Source: Agromyces bracchium (GTDB lineage: Bacteria > Actinomycetota > Actinomycetes > Actinomycetales > Microbacteriaceae). From it: 64,000 bases of DNA. Under the pieces are notes generated by a model that did not search any database, was not told the DNA's origin, and was given only the letters and a program-made list of their open reading frames with translations. The translations under genes and the position numbers were made by a program. The stretch is taken from positions 186,001 through 250,000 of the forward strand of contig NZ_WMLB01000033.1 of the NCBI RefSeq assembly GCF_009709675.1, read 5' to 3'. Below, in pieces: positions 17,924-26,681 of this stretch (the first letter of the stretch is position 1; the number at the start of each line of letters is the position of its first letter).

Positions 17924-18913
17924 ATGACGGCACGACTGCGATGGGGCATCCTCGCCACCGGCGGCATCGCCCGCCTCTTCACCTCCGACCTGCTGGCCAA
18001 CGGCTTCGACGTGCGGGCCGTCGGCTCCCGTTCAGCGGAGTCGGCGCGGGCGTTCGCCGACGAGCACGGCATCCCCACGGCCCACGGCAGCTACGACGCG
18101 CTGCTCGCCGATCCCGAGGTCGACGCGATCTACGTCGCTACGCCGCATCCGTGGCATGCGGCCTCGGCCCTCGCGGCGGTCGAGGCGGGCAAGCACGTCC
18201 TCGTCGAGAAGCCGTTCACGCTGAACGAGGCCGAGGCGCGCATCGTCGCCGACGCGGCCCGCGCGCGGGGCGTGCTCGTGCTCGAGGCGATGTGGACGCG
18301 CTACCTCCCGCACATGGTGCGCATCCGCGAGATCATCGCGTCGGGCACCATCGGCGAGGTGCGCTCGATGATCGCCGACCACACCCAGAAGCTCTCCGAC
18401 GACCCGGGTCACCGCCTCAACGCCCTCGAGCTCGGTGGTGGCGCGCTCCTCGACCTCGGCATCTACCCGATCTCGTTCGCGTGGGATCTCTTCGGCGAGC
18501 CCGCCGTCATCCAGTCGACCGCCATCTTCAAGGAGACGGGCGCCGACGCGGAGGTCGCCGTGCAGTTCGGCTATGTCGACGGACGCATCGCCTCGACGTT
18601 CTCGGCGAGCGACGCCCGTGGGCCGAACCGGGCGCTCGTGCTCGGCTCCGAGGCGCGCATCGAGATCGACGGCGTCTGGTACACGCCCACGAGCTTCCGC
18701 GTCATCGGGCACGACGACGCCGTGATCGAGGAGTTCACCTCCGAGGTGAACGGCCGCGGCATGCACTACCAGGCCGCAGCGCTCGAGCAGCTCGTCGCCG
18801 ATGGTCGTCTCGACGGCGGCGACATCCTTCCGACCGAGGAGTCGGTCGCGATCATGGGCACGCTCGACCGCATCCGAGCGGAGATCGGCCTGCGGTACCC
18901 GGGCGAGGACTGA
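17924..18913 (+). CDS. Gfo/Idh/MocA-family NAD(P)-dependent oxidoreductase
   Basis: 329 residues. N-terminal Rossmann fold (LRWGILATGGIARLF; the usual GxGxxG is GILATGGIA) and the family motif EKPFTLNEAEA, carrying the catalytic Lys of the EKP motif, near residue 95. The C-terminal substrate domain has LGGGALLDLGIYPISFAWDLFG, a block shared with trans-1,2-dihydrobenzene-1,2-diol dehydrogenase-type members. Acts on a sugar, inositol or diol; the substrate cannot be set. The next gene begins 30 bp later on the same strand. Confidence 0.88.
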   Translation: MTARLRWGILATGGIARLFTSDLLANGFDVRAVGSRSAESARAFADEHGIPTAHGSYDALLADPEVDAIYVATPHPWHAASALAAVEAGKHVLVEKPFTLNEAEARIVADAARARGVLVLEAMWTRYLPHMVRIREIIASGTIGEVRSMIADHTQKLSDDPGHRLNALELGGGALLDLGIYPISFAWDLFGEPAVIQSTAIFKETGADAEVAVQFGYVDGRIASTFSASDARGPNRALVLGSEARIEIDGVWYTPTSFRVIGHDDAVIEEFTSEVNGRGMHYQAAALEQLVADGRLDGGDILPTEESVAIMGTLDRIRAEIGLRYPGED

Positions 18914-18943
18914 TCGGGCGCGTACGACGCGAGAGGCGAGGGC

Positions 18944-20164
18944 GTGTCCGTGCAGTCGACCGATGACGTCGCCGCGCTGACACGCCGGCTGGTCGAGGTC
19001 GACGCGACGAATCCGTCGCTGGTCGCCGGCGGGGCGGGTGAGCGCGAGATCGCGGTGATCATCGCGGAGTGGCTCGCCGGGCGTGGATTCGAGGCGCGAC
19101 TCGTGGGCGCCGACGCGGCGCGGCCCAGCGTCCTCGCGCGACGGCGGGGCACGGGTGGCGGCCGAACGCTTCTGCTCGCCGGTCATCTCGACACGGTAGG
19201 CGGCACCGGCACCGGCACCGGCACCGGCACCGGCAAAGGCAACGGCACCGGGGCGGATGGCGCCGCGCACGCCGACCCCGACCGGATCGTCGGCCGCGGC
19301 GCGTACGACATGGCCGGCGGACTCGCCGCGGCGATGATCGCGGCCGCCGACGCGCCACGCGATCTCGTGGGCGACGTCGTCCTCGCGTTCGCGGCCGACG
19401 AGGAGTTCGGCTCCAGCGGCATGGAGGAGCTCCTGGCCGCGATCGACGCCGACGAGACGCACGCCGAGTCGGCGGATCGTCGCCCCGACGGCGCCGTCGT
19501 GCTCGAGCCGACCGACCTCGAGGTCACGCTCGCGCACCGCGGCTTCGCCTGGTACCGAGTCGAGTACGAGGGGGTCGCGGCGCACGGCTCGCAGCCCGAG
19601 CTCGGGGTCGACGCGATCGACCGCGCGCTCGACGGGCTCGTCGCCCTGCGCGCGCTCGGCGCCGAGCTCGACGCGCGGTCGCGGCATCCGCTGCTCGGAT
19701 CGGGCAGCGTGCGCGTGGCTGCCGTCGAGGGTGGGACCGATGCCGCGACCGTCGCCGATCGCTGCGAGCTCGTCGTCGAGCGGCGCACCCTGCCGGGAGA
19801 TGCCGACCCGATGGCCGAGCTCCAGCGCGTGCTCGCGGCGTCGCGACCCGCGCGTGTGGTCGCGCTCGTCGCACGGCCCGCGATGGAGGCCGACGCCACG
19901 AGCCGCATCGCGCGCGCCGTGCTCGACGCGGTCGAGGGCGTCACCGGTGCGACCGCGGTCCGCCGCGGCGACCCGTGGTGGACGGACGCGGGGCTCATCG
20001 CCGCCGCCGACATCCCGGTCGTGCTCGTCGGTCCGTCGGGCGGGGGCGCGCACGCCGACGAGGAGTGGGTGTCGGTCGCGTCGCTCGAAACGCTGGTCGC
20101 GGTGATCGGCCGAGTCATCAGGGACTTCTGCGGGGAGCCGGACACCGCGGCATCCGCCCGCTGA
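18944..20164 (+). CDS. M20-family metallopeptidase/deacylase (ArgE/DapE-like) with a hexanucleotide-repeat insert
   Basis: 406 residues from a GTG after GAGAGGCGAGG. Metal-binding blocks: GHLDTV (His81, Asp83), GRGAYDMAGGLAA (Asp122), ADEEFGSSGMEEL (the Glu-Glu pair), and ALVLEPTD-type EPTDLEVTLAHRG; the dimerisation insert follows in the middle and the last ligand His is in GGGAHADEEWVS. It would hydrolyse an N-acyl amino acid or dipeptide with two zinc ions. Odd feature: between HLDTV and GRGAYDM lies a run of Gly-Thr pairs encoded by GGCACC repeats (19202-19249), a place where family members normally carry a short loop. Confidence 0.88.
   Translation: MSVQSTDDVAALTRRLVEVDATNPSLVAGGAGEREIAVIIAEWLAGRGFEARLVGADAARPSVLARRRGTGGGRTLLLAGHLDTVGGTGTGTGTGTGKGNGTGADGAAHADPDRIVGRGAYDMAGGLAAAMIAAADAPRDLVGDVVLAFAADEEFGSSGMEELLAAIDADETHAESADRRPDGAVVLEPTDLEVTLAHRGFAWYRVEYEGVAAHGSQPELGVDAIDRALDGLVALRALGAELDARSRHPLLGSGSVRVAAVEGGTDAATVADRCELVVERRTLPGDADPMAELQRVLAASRPARVVALVARPAMEADATSRIARAVLDAVEGVTGATAVRRGDPWWTDAGLIAAADIPVVLVGPSGGGAHADEEWVSVASLETLVAVIGRVIRDFCGEPDTAASAR
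19202..19249 (+). repeat. Hexanucleotide microsatellite (GGCACC)5 plus three variant units
   Basis: Five perfect GGCACC units (19202-19231) followed by GGCAAA, GGCAAC and GGCACC. In-frame, it encodes Gly-Thr repeats then GKGNGT in a surface loop next to the active site. A 6-bp unit changes length without frameshift. Confidence 0.95.
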
Positions 20165-20222
20165 CGGCGTTCGGGCCGCGGAGGACGGCGCCGGCACTCG
20201 GGAGTCGCCCGGGCGGCGTCCG

Positions 20223-20228
20223 TACAAT
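20223..20228 (+). promoter_or_regulatory. -10 box TACAAT for leaderless dacB
   Basis: TACAAT, 6 nt, then GTG 20235; no Shine-Dalgarno. The nearest to consensus of the leaderless set. Confidence 0.65.
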
Positions 20229-20234
20229 GCCCGG

Positions 20235-21743
20235 GTGAACGATGAGACGGATGCCGCGGGCGCGACGCCCCTGCCGGGCGGGCCCCGGCCGCCGGGCGAC
20301 CCCGTCCCGTCGAAGCCCACCCGCCCACGCGGCATCCGCTCGCTGATCGCCGAGCATCGCGTGCTCGCCGCGGTCGCCGCCGTGGCCGCCGTCGGACTGC
20401 TCGGCACGGCCGTCGCGTTCGCCGCGACGATGACGGGCGACGACGCGTCGCCGACGGCGACCCCGACGCCGACCCCGACCCAGACACCGACGCCCACGCC
20501 GACCGCCACGCCGACGCCCACCCCGGAACCGGCGGCGCGCGTCCGCACCTGCTCGGTCGCAGGCCTCGCCGCCGACCCGCGCTTGGCGAACCTGCAGGCG
20601 CAGGTCATGAACGCCGAGACCGGCGAGGTGCTCTTCGACCGCGGCGGTCTCACGGCCTCGCGCACCGCGAGCGTCATGAAGGTCGTCACGGCGGCGGCGG
20701 CGCTCGCCGTGTTCTCGCCCGACGACCGCTTCGCGACCACGGTCGTGAAGGGCTCCGAACCCGGATCGGTCGTGCTCGTCGGCGGCGGCGACCTGACGCT
20801 CTCGCGCACCGCGACGGGCAACGAGACGGTCTACCCGGGTGCCGCGCACCTCGACGACCTGGCCCGGCAGGTGCGGGCGGCGTGGGACGCCGACCCGTCG
20901 AACCCGCCGCTCACGAAGCTCGTCCTCGACGCGTCGTACTTCGGCGGCGAGACCTGGCACGCGAGCTGGGCGCCGACCGAGCGCGAGCTCGGCTACATGC
21001 CCGAGATCACGGCGCTCATGGTCGACGGCGACCGCGACGACCCGTACGCGAACACCTCGCGTCGAGGGGCCGACGCGGTCGGTCGCGCGGGCGACGCCTT
21101 CGCGGCCGAACTCGGCGGCGTCTCGGTGATCGAGCGCGGCACGGCGCCCGGCGGCGCGACCGAGCTCGGTCGGGTGTGGTCGCCCACCGTGGCGCAGCTC
21201 GTCGACAAGTCGCTCGTCGTCTCCGACAACACCGTCGCCGAGATGCTCGCCCGGCAGGTCGCGATCGCGGTCGGTACCGGCAACACGTTCGAGGCGATCG
21301 ACCCGGCCGTGCGCCAGGCGCTCGAGGCGTACGGCATCGCGCGCGGCGGCATCCGCGTCATCGACGGCTCGGGTCTCTCGCCCGACAACGCGGTGCCGCC
21401 CGCGTACCTCACGCGACTGTTCGCGAAGGTCGAGGCGCGCGAGGCGAACCTCGGCGTCATCCGCGACGGGCTCCCGATCGCCGGACAGCGCGGGTCGCTG
21501 TCGTACGCCGACCGGTTCGCGGGCGACAACGCCGCCGCGCACGGCGCGGTGTTCGCCAAGACCGGATGGATCGACACGGGCTACACGCTCGGCGGCATCA
21601 TCCACGCCCAGGACGGCACGACCCTGACCTTCGCGATCTACGCACTCGGCGACGTCTCGCAGATCACGGCCGACGCGAAGGTCGCGATCGACACCCTCAC
21701 GACCGGCTTCTACCGCTGCGGCGACGAGCTCTCGAACGAGTGA
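20235..21743 (+). CDS. dacB: D-alanyl-D-alanine carboxypeptidase/endopeptidase (PBP4 class, peptidase S13)
   Basis: 502 residues. Proline-rich cytoplasmic N-terminus, one membrane helix (about residues 42-64), a Pro-Thr repeat linker (about 72-98), then the S13 domain: SxxK nucleophile in RTASVMKVV (Ser146, Lys149), SxN as VSDNTVAEML, and KTG in FAKTGWIDTGYTLGG. It trims or cleaves peptidoglycan stem peptides outside the membrane. The linker DNA (about 20446-20525) is a degenerate CCGACG/ACCCCG-type repeat. A TACAAT box 6 nt before the GTG implies a leaderless mRNA. Confidence 0.93.
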   Translation: MNDETDAAGATPLPGGPRPPGDPVPSKPTRPRGIRSLIAEHRVLAAVAAVAAVGLLGTAVAFAATMTGDDASPTATPTPTPTQTPTPTPTATPTPTPEPAARVRTCSVAGLAADPRLANLQAQVMNAETGEVLFDRGGLTASRTASVMKVVTAAAALAVFSPDDRFATTVVKGSEPGSVVLVGGGDLTLSRTATGNETVYPGAAHLDDLARQVRAAWDADPSNPPLTKLVLDASYFGGETWHASWAPTERELGYMPEITALMVDGDRDDPYANTSRRGADAVGRAGDAFAAELGGVSVIERGTAPGGATELGRVWSPTVAQLVDKSLVVSDNTVAEMLARQVAIAVGTGNTFEAIDPAVRQALEAYGIARGGIRVIDGSGLSPDNAVPPAYLTRLFAKVEAREANLGVIRDGLPIAGQRGSLSYADRFAGDNAAAHGAVFAKTGWIDTGYTLGGIIHAQDGTTLTFAIYALGDVSQITADAKVAIDTLTTGFYRCGDELSNE

Positions 21744-21837
21744 CCGAGGGCCCGCCGCGGCATCCGCGAATCGCGACAGAATGGGAGCGGCGGCCGGAAG
21801 AACCCCGCCCGAGACCCGAGGAGCGAAGGAGCCGATC

Positions 21838-22500
21838 ATGAGTCGGGCCCTGTTCATCATCGACGTGCAGAACGACTTCACCGAGGGCGGCGCGCTCGCC
21901 GTCGAGGGCGGTGCGGCCGTGGCTGCCGGCATCACGGCCTACCTCGCCGAGCACGCCGAACGCTACGACCTGGTCGTGGCCTCCCGCGACTGGCACAACC
22001 CCGACGACCACAACGACGGGCACTTCGCGACGGACGCCGAGCCCGACTTCGTGAGCACATGGCCGAAGCACTGCATGGCCGACACGCCCGGCGCCGAGTA
22101 CCACCCCGCGCTCGACACGAGCGGCGTCCACGTGCACATCCGCAAGGGCCAGGGCGTGCCCGCCTACTCGATCTTCGAGGGCACGGATGACTCGGGCGCG
22201 TCGATCTCGGAGGTGCTCGAGCGGCACGGCATCACGGACATCGACATCGCGGGGATCGCGACCGACTACTGCGTGCGCGCGAGCGCGCTCGACGCGATCG
22301 AGCACGGGAGGCACGTGCGCGTGCTCCGCGACCTGATCGCGGGCGTCGCAACTGAGACGTCCGACGCGGCGATCGCCGAGCTCGGCCACGCCGGGGCGGC
22401 GATCGTGGAGTCGTCCGAGCTGCCACCGGGCGAGGTGGTCGAGAGTCCCGATGCGGATGCCGCCGGCTCGCCGGCCGACGACGAGGCGGGTCGCGCGTGA
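21838..22500 (+). CDS. pncA: Nicotinamidase (isochorismatase-like hydrolase)
   Basis: 220 residues; the ATG is set by GAGCGAAGGAG about 7 nt upstream. Triad: Asp in LFIIDVQNDFTEGG (Asp9), Lys in IRKGQG, Cys in GIATDYCVRASA; metal site in ASRDWHNPDDH. Converts nicotinamide to nicotinic acid for NAD salvage (also the activator of pyrazinamide-type amides). The extra C-terminal tail (about 25 residues rich in Glu, Asp, Pro, Ala) is low-complexity. Its stop overlaps the next gene by 4 bp. Confidence 0.93.
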   Translation: MSRALFIIDVQNDFTEGGALAVEGGAAVAAGITAYLAEHAERYDLVVASRDWHNPDDHNDGHFATDAEPDFVSTWPKHCMADTPGAEYHPALDTSGVHVHIRKGQGVPAYSIFEGTDDSGASISEVLERHGITDIDIAGIATDYCVRASALDAIEHGRHVRVLRDLIAGVATETSDAAIAELGHAGAAIVESSELPPGEVVESPDADAAGSPADDEAGRA

Positions 22501-23267
22501 ACGAGCAGTCGTCCCCGGCCCCGATCCTGCACGCCGAGGCGCCCGACGGGGTGCTCATCGCCTACCGCGTGCACGGCGACGACGCCGAGTCGGGACGCCC
22601 GCCCGTGCTCCTGGTGCACGGCTTCGCGTCCGACTCGACGATCACGTGGGACGGCACGGGGTGGGTGCGCGCGCTCGTGGAGTCCGGGCGTCGCGTCATC
22701 ACGACCGATCTTCGCGGGCACGGCGCGAGCGACAAGCCGGTGACGGCCGACGCGTACGCGCCCGACCGGCTCGGCGCCGACCTCGTCGCCGTGCTCGACT
22801 CGGCCGGCGCGGCACGCTGCGACGCCGTGGGCTACTCGATGGGCAACCGCATCATCTCGGCGCTCTGCGAGCTCGCGCCCGATCGCGTTCGGCGGGTCGT
22901 CGTCGGAGGTGCCGGACCGACGGAGCTCTTCGCGACGTGGGACGTCGAGGACGCACGCGCCTACCTCCACGACGGCACGGCGCCTCGGAACCCCGTGATC
23001 GCCCAGGTGCTCGGTCCGGCGATCCGCGCCGGCGCCGACCGCGACGCGCTCCTCGCGTGCGTCGAGGGCGTCTCGGGTGCCCCGCTCGCGATCCCCGGCG
23101 ACATCCCGGTGCTGTTCGTCGCGGGTGAGGAGGACCCGGTGCCGGTGGGCGTCCAGCAGCTCGCGCTCGACTGGGGGAGCGACCTCATCACCATCCGCGG
23201 CCGCGACCACGTCTCGACGCTGACGTCCCGCACGTTCAAGGACGCGGCGATCGACTTCCTCGTCTGA
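22497..23267 (+). CDS. Alpha/beta-fold hydrolase
   Basis: 256 residues from a GTG overlapping the pncA stop (GTGA). Oxyanion region LLVHGFASDS, DLRGHGASDKP, nucleophile elbow GYSMGNR, acid in FVAGEEDPVPVG and histidine in GRDHVSTLT. A cytoplasmic esterase or hydrolase of unknown substrate. Translational coupling to the nicotinamidase suggests linked expression, not necessarily a shared pathway. Confidence 0.88.
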   Translation: MNEQSSPAPILHAEAPDGVLIAYRVHGDDAESGRPPVLLVHGFASDSTITWDGTGWVRALVESGRRVITTDLRGHGASDKPVTADAYAPDRLGADLVAVLDSAGAARCDAVGYSMGNRIISALCELAPDRVRRVVVGGAGPTELFATWDVEDARAYLHDGTAPRNPVIAQVLGPAIRAGADRDALLACVEGVSGAPLAIPGDIPVLFVAGEEDPVPVGVQQLALDWGSDLITIRGRDHVSTLTSRTFKDAAIDFLV

Positions 23268-23282
23268 GCGCCGGGGCCCGCG

Positions 23283-24293
23283 TCACGCGGCGGTCGCGCG
23301 AGCCCGGACGGCGCTCGGCGGCTCGCCGAACTCGGCGCGGAAGGCGCGGCTGAAGTGCGCGGCGTCGGCGAAGCCCCAGCGGCCGGCGACCTGCGCGACC
23401 GGTCGGTGCGCCGCGAGCGGGTCGCCGAGTTCGCGGCGGCAGCGGTCGAGCCGCCGCGAGCGGATCCAGCTGGAGACGGTGAGACCCTCCTCGTGGAAGA
23501 TCGCGTGGAGGTGGCGCGTGGAGATGAAATGCGCCGCCGCGATCGTCGCCGGCGTGAGGTCGGGGTCGCCCAGCCGGTCCTCGAGCCAGGCCTGGATGCC
23601 GCGCAGCATCGCCCGATGAGGGCGGTCGGCGTCGCGGGCGACGTCGAGCTCGCGGGCGTAGAGCGTCGCGACGAGGTCGACCGCGTTGCGGGCGAGACGG
23701 CCGCCGACGGGACCGCCCAGCTGGTCGAGGTCGCCCGCCAGCTCGGCGAGGAAGCGCGCGACGACGCGGCCGAGGCCCTGGTCGCCCGCGATGCGGGCCG
23801 CGGTCATGCCCTGCACGGCGTCGGTGGGCAGCTCGAGCATCCGGTGCGGCACCATGAGCACGAGCGTGCTGAACGCCTCCTCGAAGACGAGCGTGTAGGG
23901 CGAATCGGTGTCGTAGATCGTGAGGTCGCCGGGTCGGAGCACGGCTTCCCGGGAGTCCTGGATGAGCAGGCCGGTGCCGGAGAGCTGGAGCCCGAGCTTG
24001 AACGAGCGATGCTCCGATCGCGCGACGAGTTCGGGCGTGCGGTGGATCTCGTGGCCCGTGGCGGTGACCACCGACAATTGGATGTCGTCGCCGACCGAGG
24101 CACGGATGTCGCCGCGGAACGCGTCGGGATCGTCGGAGCGGACCCGGAGCGGCACGAAGGACTGCGAGGCGAGTGCGCTGAACTCGGCGAAGTCGAGCGG
24201 CAGAGCCGACGTGTCGATGGCGGTCGCGTCAGCGGCGGGCGCGTCCGACGCGAGAGCGGGGGAGGGGGAGGAACCGTGGGGCACGGGATGCAC
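23283..24293 (-). CDS. AraC-family transcriptional regulator, FeaR-like
   Basis: 336 residues from GTG 24293 (start uncertain; the first 30 residues are low-complexity). The N-terminal two thirds is an AraC-type ligand-binding domain of the FeaR/NapR type (FVPLRVRSDDPDAFRGDIRA, SGTGLLIQDSREAVLRPGDLTIYDTDSPYTL). The C-terminal double helix-turn-helix has ISTRHLHAIFHEEGLTVSSWIRSRRLDRC and AGRWGFADAAHFSRAFRAEFGEPPSAVR. Known FeaR activates amine oxidase and aldehyde dehydrogenase genes for phenylethylamine/tyramine use. Here the divergent permease and the amine oxidase downstream fit that role well, so activation of both by an aromatic amine or aldehyde is a reasonable inference. Confidence 0.9.
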   Translation of the reverse strand: MHPVPHGSSPSPALASDAPAADATAIDTSALPLDFAEFSALASQSFVPLRVRSDDPDAFRGDIRASVGDDIQLSVVTATGHEIHRTPELVARSEHRSFKLGLQLSGTGLLIQDSREAVLRPGDLTIYDTDSPYTLVFEEAFSTLVLMVPHRMLELPTDAVQGMTAARIAGDQGLGRVVARFLAELAGDLDQLGGPVGGRLARNAVDLVATLYARELDVARDADRPHRAMLRGIQAWLEDRLGDPDLTPATIAAAHFISTRHLHAIFHEEGLTVSSWIRSRRLDRCRRELGDPLAAHRPVAQVAGRWGFADAAHFSRAFRAEFGEPPSAVRARATAA

Positions 24294-24495
24294 CTCATCT
24301 CTGGGTGGGACGACGATGTCCGGGTCGAGAGGAAACTCTACGCCCGTTGAGCGAAAAGCGACAGGGCGGGTCTGCGGTCGACGTCAACTGGCGTACGCTC
24401 TCCGACAAGTCCCGGACGTCGGCGCACGGAACCATGGGCCGGAACCGGGCGATGCCGCCGTGGCTCGCCCTCCGTCGACAAAGGGATCCCCAGCC

Positions 24496-26034
24496 ATGAC
24501 CTCCTCAACGACGACGTCGACGCCCGCGGCGACCGGGGCACTCGGCCACCGGCGCCTCGGCGTGCCATCCGTCACTCTCATGATCATCGCGGCCTCGGCG
24601 CCGCTCACCGTCGTCGCCGGCGGCGTGACCACGACCTTCGCCGTGACCGGCGTGATCGGCGTGCCCGTGGGCTTCATCGTGCTCGCCGCGGCGCTCGCCG
24701 TCTTCGCCGTCGGCTACGCCGCGATGAGCCGCTACGTCACGAACGCCGGCGCGTTCTACGCCTACATCGCCCAGGGCATCGGGCGGCCCTTCGGCGTGGG
24801 CGCCTCGCTCGTCGCGCTCGTGGCCTACAACGCCATGCAGGTCGGCATCTACGGGCTCTTCGGCTTCCAGCTGTCGATGTTCCTCGAGGCGAAGTTCGGG
24901 CTCGTCACGCCGTGGTGGCTCTGGATCTTCGCCTGCATCGCCGTCGTCGGCGCGCTGGGCGTCAACCGCGTCGACCTCTCGGCGAAGGTGCTCGGCATCC
25001 TCGTCGCGCTCGAGTTCGCGGCCGTGCTCGTCTTCGACCTCGTCTCGTTCGCCGTGGCGCCCGAGGGCGTGAGCACCGCGGGCATCGAGCCGGCCAACCT
25101 GTTCGTGCCCGGTGTCGGCGCGGTGCTCTCGTTCGGCGTCGCCGCGTTCATGGGCTTCGAGTCGGCGGCCATCTACGGCGAGGAGTCGAAGGACCCCAAG
25201 CGCACGGTCGCGCGCGCGACCTACGCCGCGGTCGCGATCATCGGCGTGTTCTACGCGTTCAGCGCCTGGGCCTTCACCGTCGGCATCGGACCGTCGCAGA
25301 TCGTCGAGGCGTCGGCGACCTACGGCCCCGACCTCATGTTCGTCTTCATGGGCGAGCACGCGCCGGTCATCGTGAGCGACCTCATGCAGGTGCTGTTCCT
25401 CACGAGCCTCTTCGCGGCGCTGCAGTCCTTCCACAACGCGGTCGCGCGCTACCTCTTCTCGCTCGGACGCGAGGGCGTGCTGCACCGCGGCCTCGGTTCG
25501 GTCCGGGCCGCCTCGCGCGCGCCGTGGGCCGGCTCGGTCGCCCAGAGCGTGATCGCGATCGTCGTCACGCTCGGGTTCGTCATCGCGGGCGAGGTCATGG
25601 GGCTGAAGGCCGACTTCGCGCCGGTCGAGTTCCTCTACCCGGTCCTCACGATGTTCACGTGGCTCACGAACACGGGTGCCATGGGGCTCGTGCTGCTCAT
25701 GGGCGTCATCGCGATCGCGGTGATCGGGTTCTTCCGCCGCGACCGACGCGGACTCGGCGCCTGGCAGACGCTCATCGCGCCGGCGATCTCGGCGGTCGTC
25801 CTGTTCGCGGTGTTCGTGCTCATCCTCGCGAACTTCAACGTGCTGCTCGGCCAGGCCGAGACCACCGCGGTCACGTTCGTGCTGCCCGCGCTCCTGATCG
25901 TCCCGGGCATCGCCGGCGTCGTGTGGGGGCTCGTCATCCGCCGGCGCAACCCCGAGCTCTACGCCCGGGTCGGCCACGGTATCGAAGAGGCCGAGGCGGC
26001 CGTCGTCGAGGTCCCGGCGCACCGGGGGTTCTAG
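24496..26034 (+). CDS. APC-superfamily amino acid/amine permease
   Basis: 512 residues, twelve or more hydrophobic helices starting at about residue 25 (VTLMIIAASAPLTVVAGG). The APC signature stretch AAMSRYVTNAGAFYAYIAQGIGRPFG follows helix 2, and FMGFESAAIYGEESKDPKRTV is the conserved loop after helix 6. It lies divergent from the FeaR-like regulator and just before the amine oxidase, so an aromatic amine or amino acid is the likely cargo. Its stop (TAG, 26032-26034) shares the CTAG tetramer with the stop of the convergent next gene. Confidence 0.92.
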   Translation: MTSSTTTSTPAATGALGHRRLGVPSVTLMIIAASAPLTVVAGGVTTTFAVTGVIGVPVGFIVLAAALAVFAVGYAAMSRYVTNAGAFYAYIAQGIGRPFGVGASLVALVAYNAMQVGIYGLFGFQLSMFLEAKFGLVTPWWLWIFACIAVVGALGVNRVDLSAKVLGILVALEFAAVLVFDLVSFAVAPEGVSTAGIEPANLFVPGVGAVLSFGVAAFMGFESAAIYGEESKDPKRTVARATYAAVAIIGVFYAFSAWAFTVGIGPSQIVEASATYGPDLMFVFMGEHAPVIVSDLMQVLFLTSLFAALQSFHNAVARYLFSLGREGVLHRGLGSVRAASRAPWAGSVAQSVIAIVVTLGFVIAGEVMGLKADFAPVEFLYPVLTMFTWLTNTGAMGLVLLMGVIAIAVIGFFRRDRRGLGAWQTLIAPAISAVVLFAVFVLILANFNVLLGQAETTAVTFVLPALLIVPGIAGVVWGLVIRRRNPELYARVGHGIEEAEAAVVEVPAHRGF

Positions 26035-26606
26035 GCCCCCAGCGCGGTCGCGAGGCCGGGAGCGGCCATGGCGGCGAGCATGACGGTCATGCTCGCCGCC
26101 ATCACGCCGTGGCCGACCCCGCGGCGGCCCTCGCGCAGCGCGCGAGCCGCGACCCACGCGCCGAGCGCGACCACCGCGAGCACGACGATGGTCCCGGCGG
26201 GGAGGAGCGCGGCGGCGTGGGCGTGCGTCGCACCGGACACCCCGGCGTCGTTGCGACCGGCGGCGGCCACGAGCCATCCGGTCGCGATGAGGGCCAGCGC
26301 GTGGTGCAGGTCGTGAAGTGGGCGACTGCGGGAGCCGACCGGCCGAGGGCCCTTCGGAACAGCGGAAGCGGACCGGCGCGACCGGTCGAGGCGCGAGCGG
26401 ATGCCGATCGCGAGGCCCGCGAGGACGAGGACGGCCGCCCACGCCACTCCGGGCAGGACGCCGGTGAACGCCGTGTCGAGCATGGCGGCGAGCATCGCGA
26501 GCGCGGCGAGCGCATCCAGGGCCCGCAGTCGCCGACCCCGCGCGAGCGTCGCGCCGGTGCCGGCGAGCGCGCCCGCGAGCATGACTCCGTGTGCGATCTC
26601 GGCCAT
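26031..26606 (-). CDS. Small polytopic membrane protein of unknown function
   Basis: 191 residues from ATG 26606. Five likely helices: residues 3-20, 30-50, 53-72, 105-120 and 130-155, with further hydrophobic sequence at the C-terminus (VMAASMTVMLAAM). A basic loop (RSRLDRSRRSAS) separates the two halves, and histidines sit near membrane edges (LHDLHHALAL, THAHAAAL), a weak hint of metal handling reminiscent of DUF5134-type proteins. It lies inside the amine-use locus on the opposite strand, divergent from the copper amine oxidase. Function unassigned. Confidence 0.75.
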   Translation of the reverse strand: MAEIAHGVMLAGALAGTGATLARGRRLRALDALAALAMLAAMLDTAFTGVLPGVAWAAVLVLAGLAIGIRSRLDRSRRSASAVPKGPRPVGSRSRPLHDLHHALALIATGWLVAAAGRNDAGVSGATHAHAAALLPAGTIVVLAVVALGAWVAARALREGRRGVGHGVMAASMTVMLAAMAAPGLATALGA

Positions 26607-26681
26607 TCGTCCCCGAATCTTCCCTGTTCCGGTGAGTCCGGCTATATTACTCGACAAACGTAGAGAAAAACGAGGTGCACC
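26607..26681. promoter_or_regulatory. Divergent promoter region, membrane protein / amine oxidase
   Basis: The 75-bp gap holds an unusually A+T-rich patch (CTATATTACTCGACAAACG at about 26642-26660), including TATATT, which stands out from the GC-rich surroundings, and a GAGG ribosome site before ATG 26682. CGACAA also occurs upstream of the permease (about 24410). An AraC-type activator site is possible but not demonstrable. Confidence 0.4.

Noticed and set aside
19202..19249. CRISPR-like short repeat
   Set aside because: A contiguous 6-bp microsatellite with no spacers, in frame inside a gene.
20446..20525. ACCCCG/CCGACG repeat as a regulatory or mobile repeat
   Set aside because: It simply encodes the Pro-Thr linker of DacB after the membrane helix.
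23283..24293. AraC gene as regulator of the preceding pncA/hydrolase pair
   Set aside because: They are convergent and end within 20 bp of each other; the divergent permease and amine oxidase are the more likely targets.
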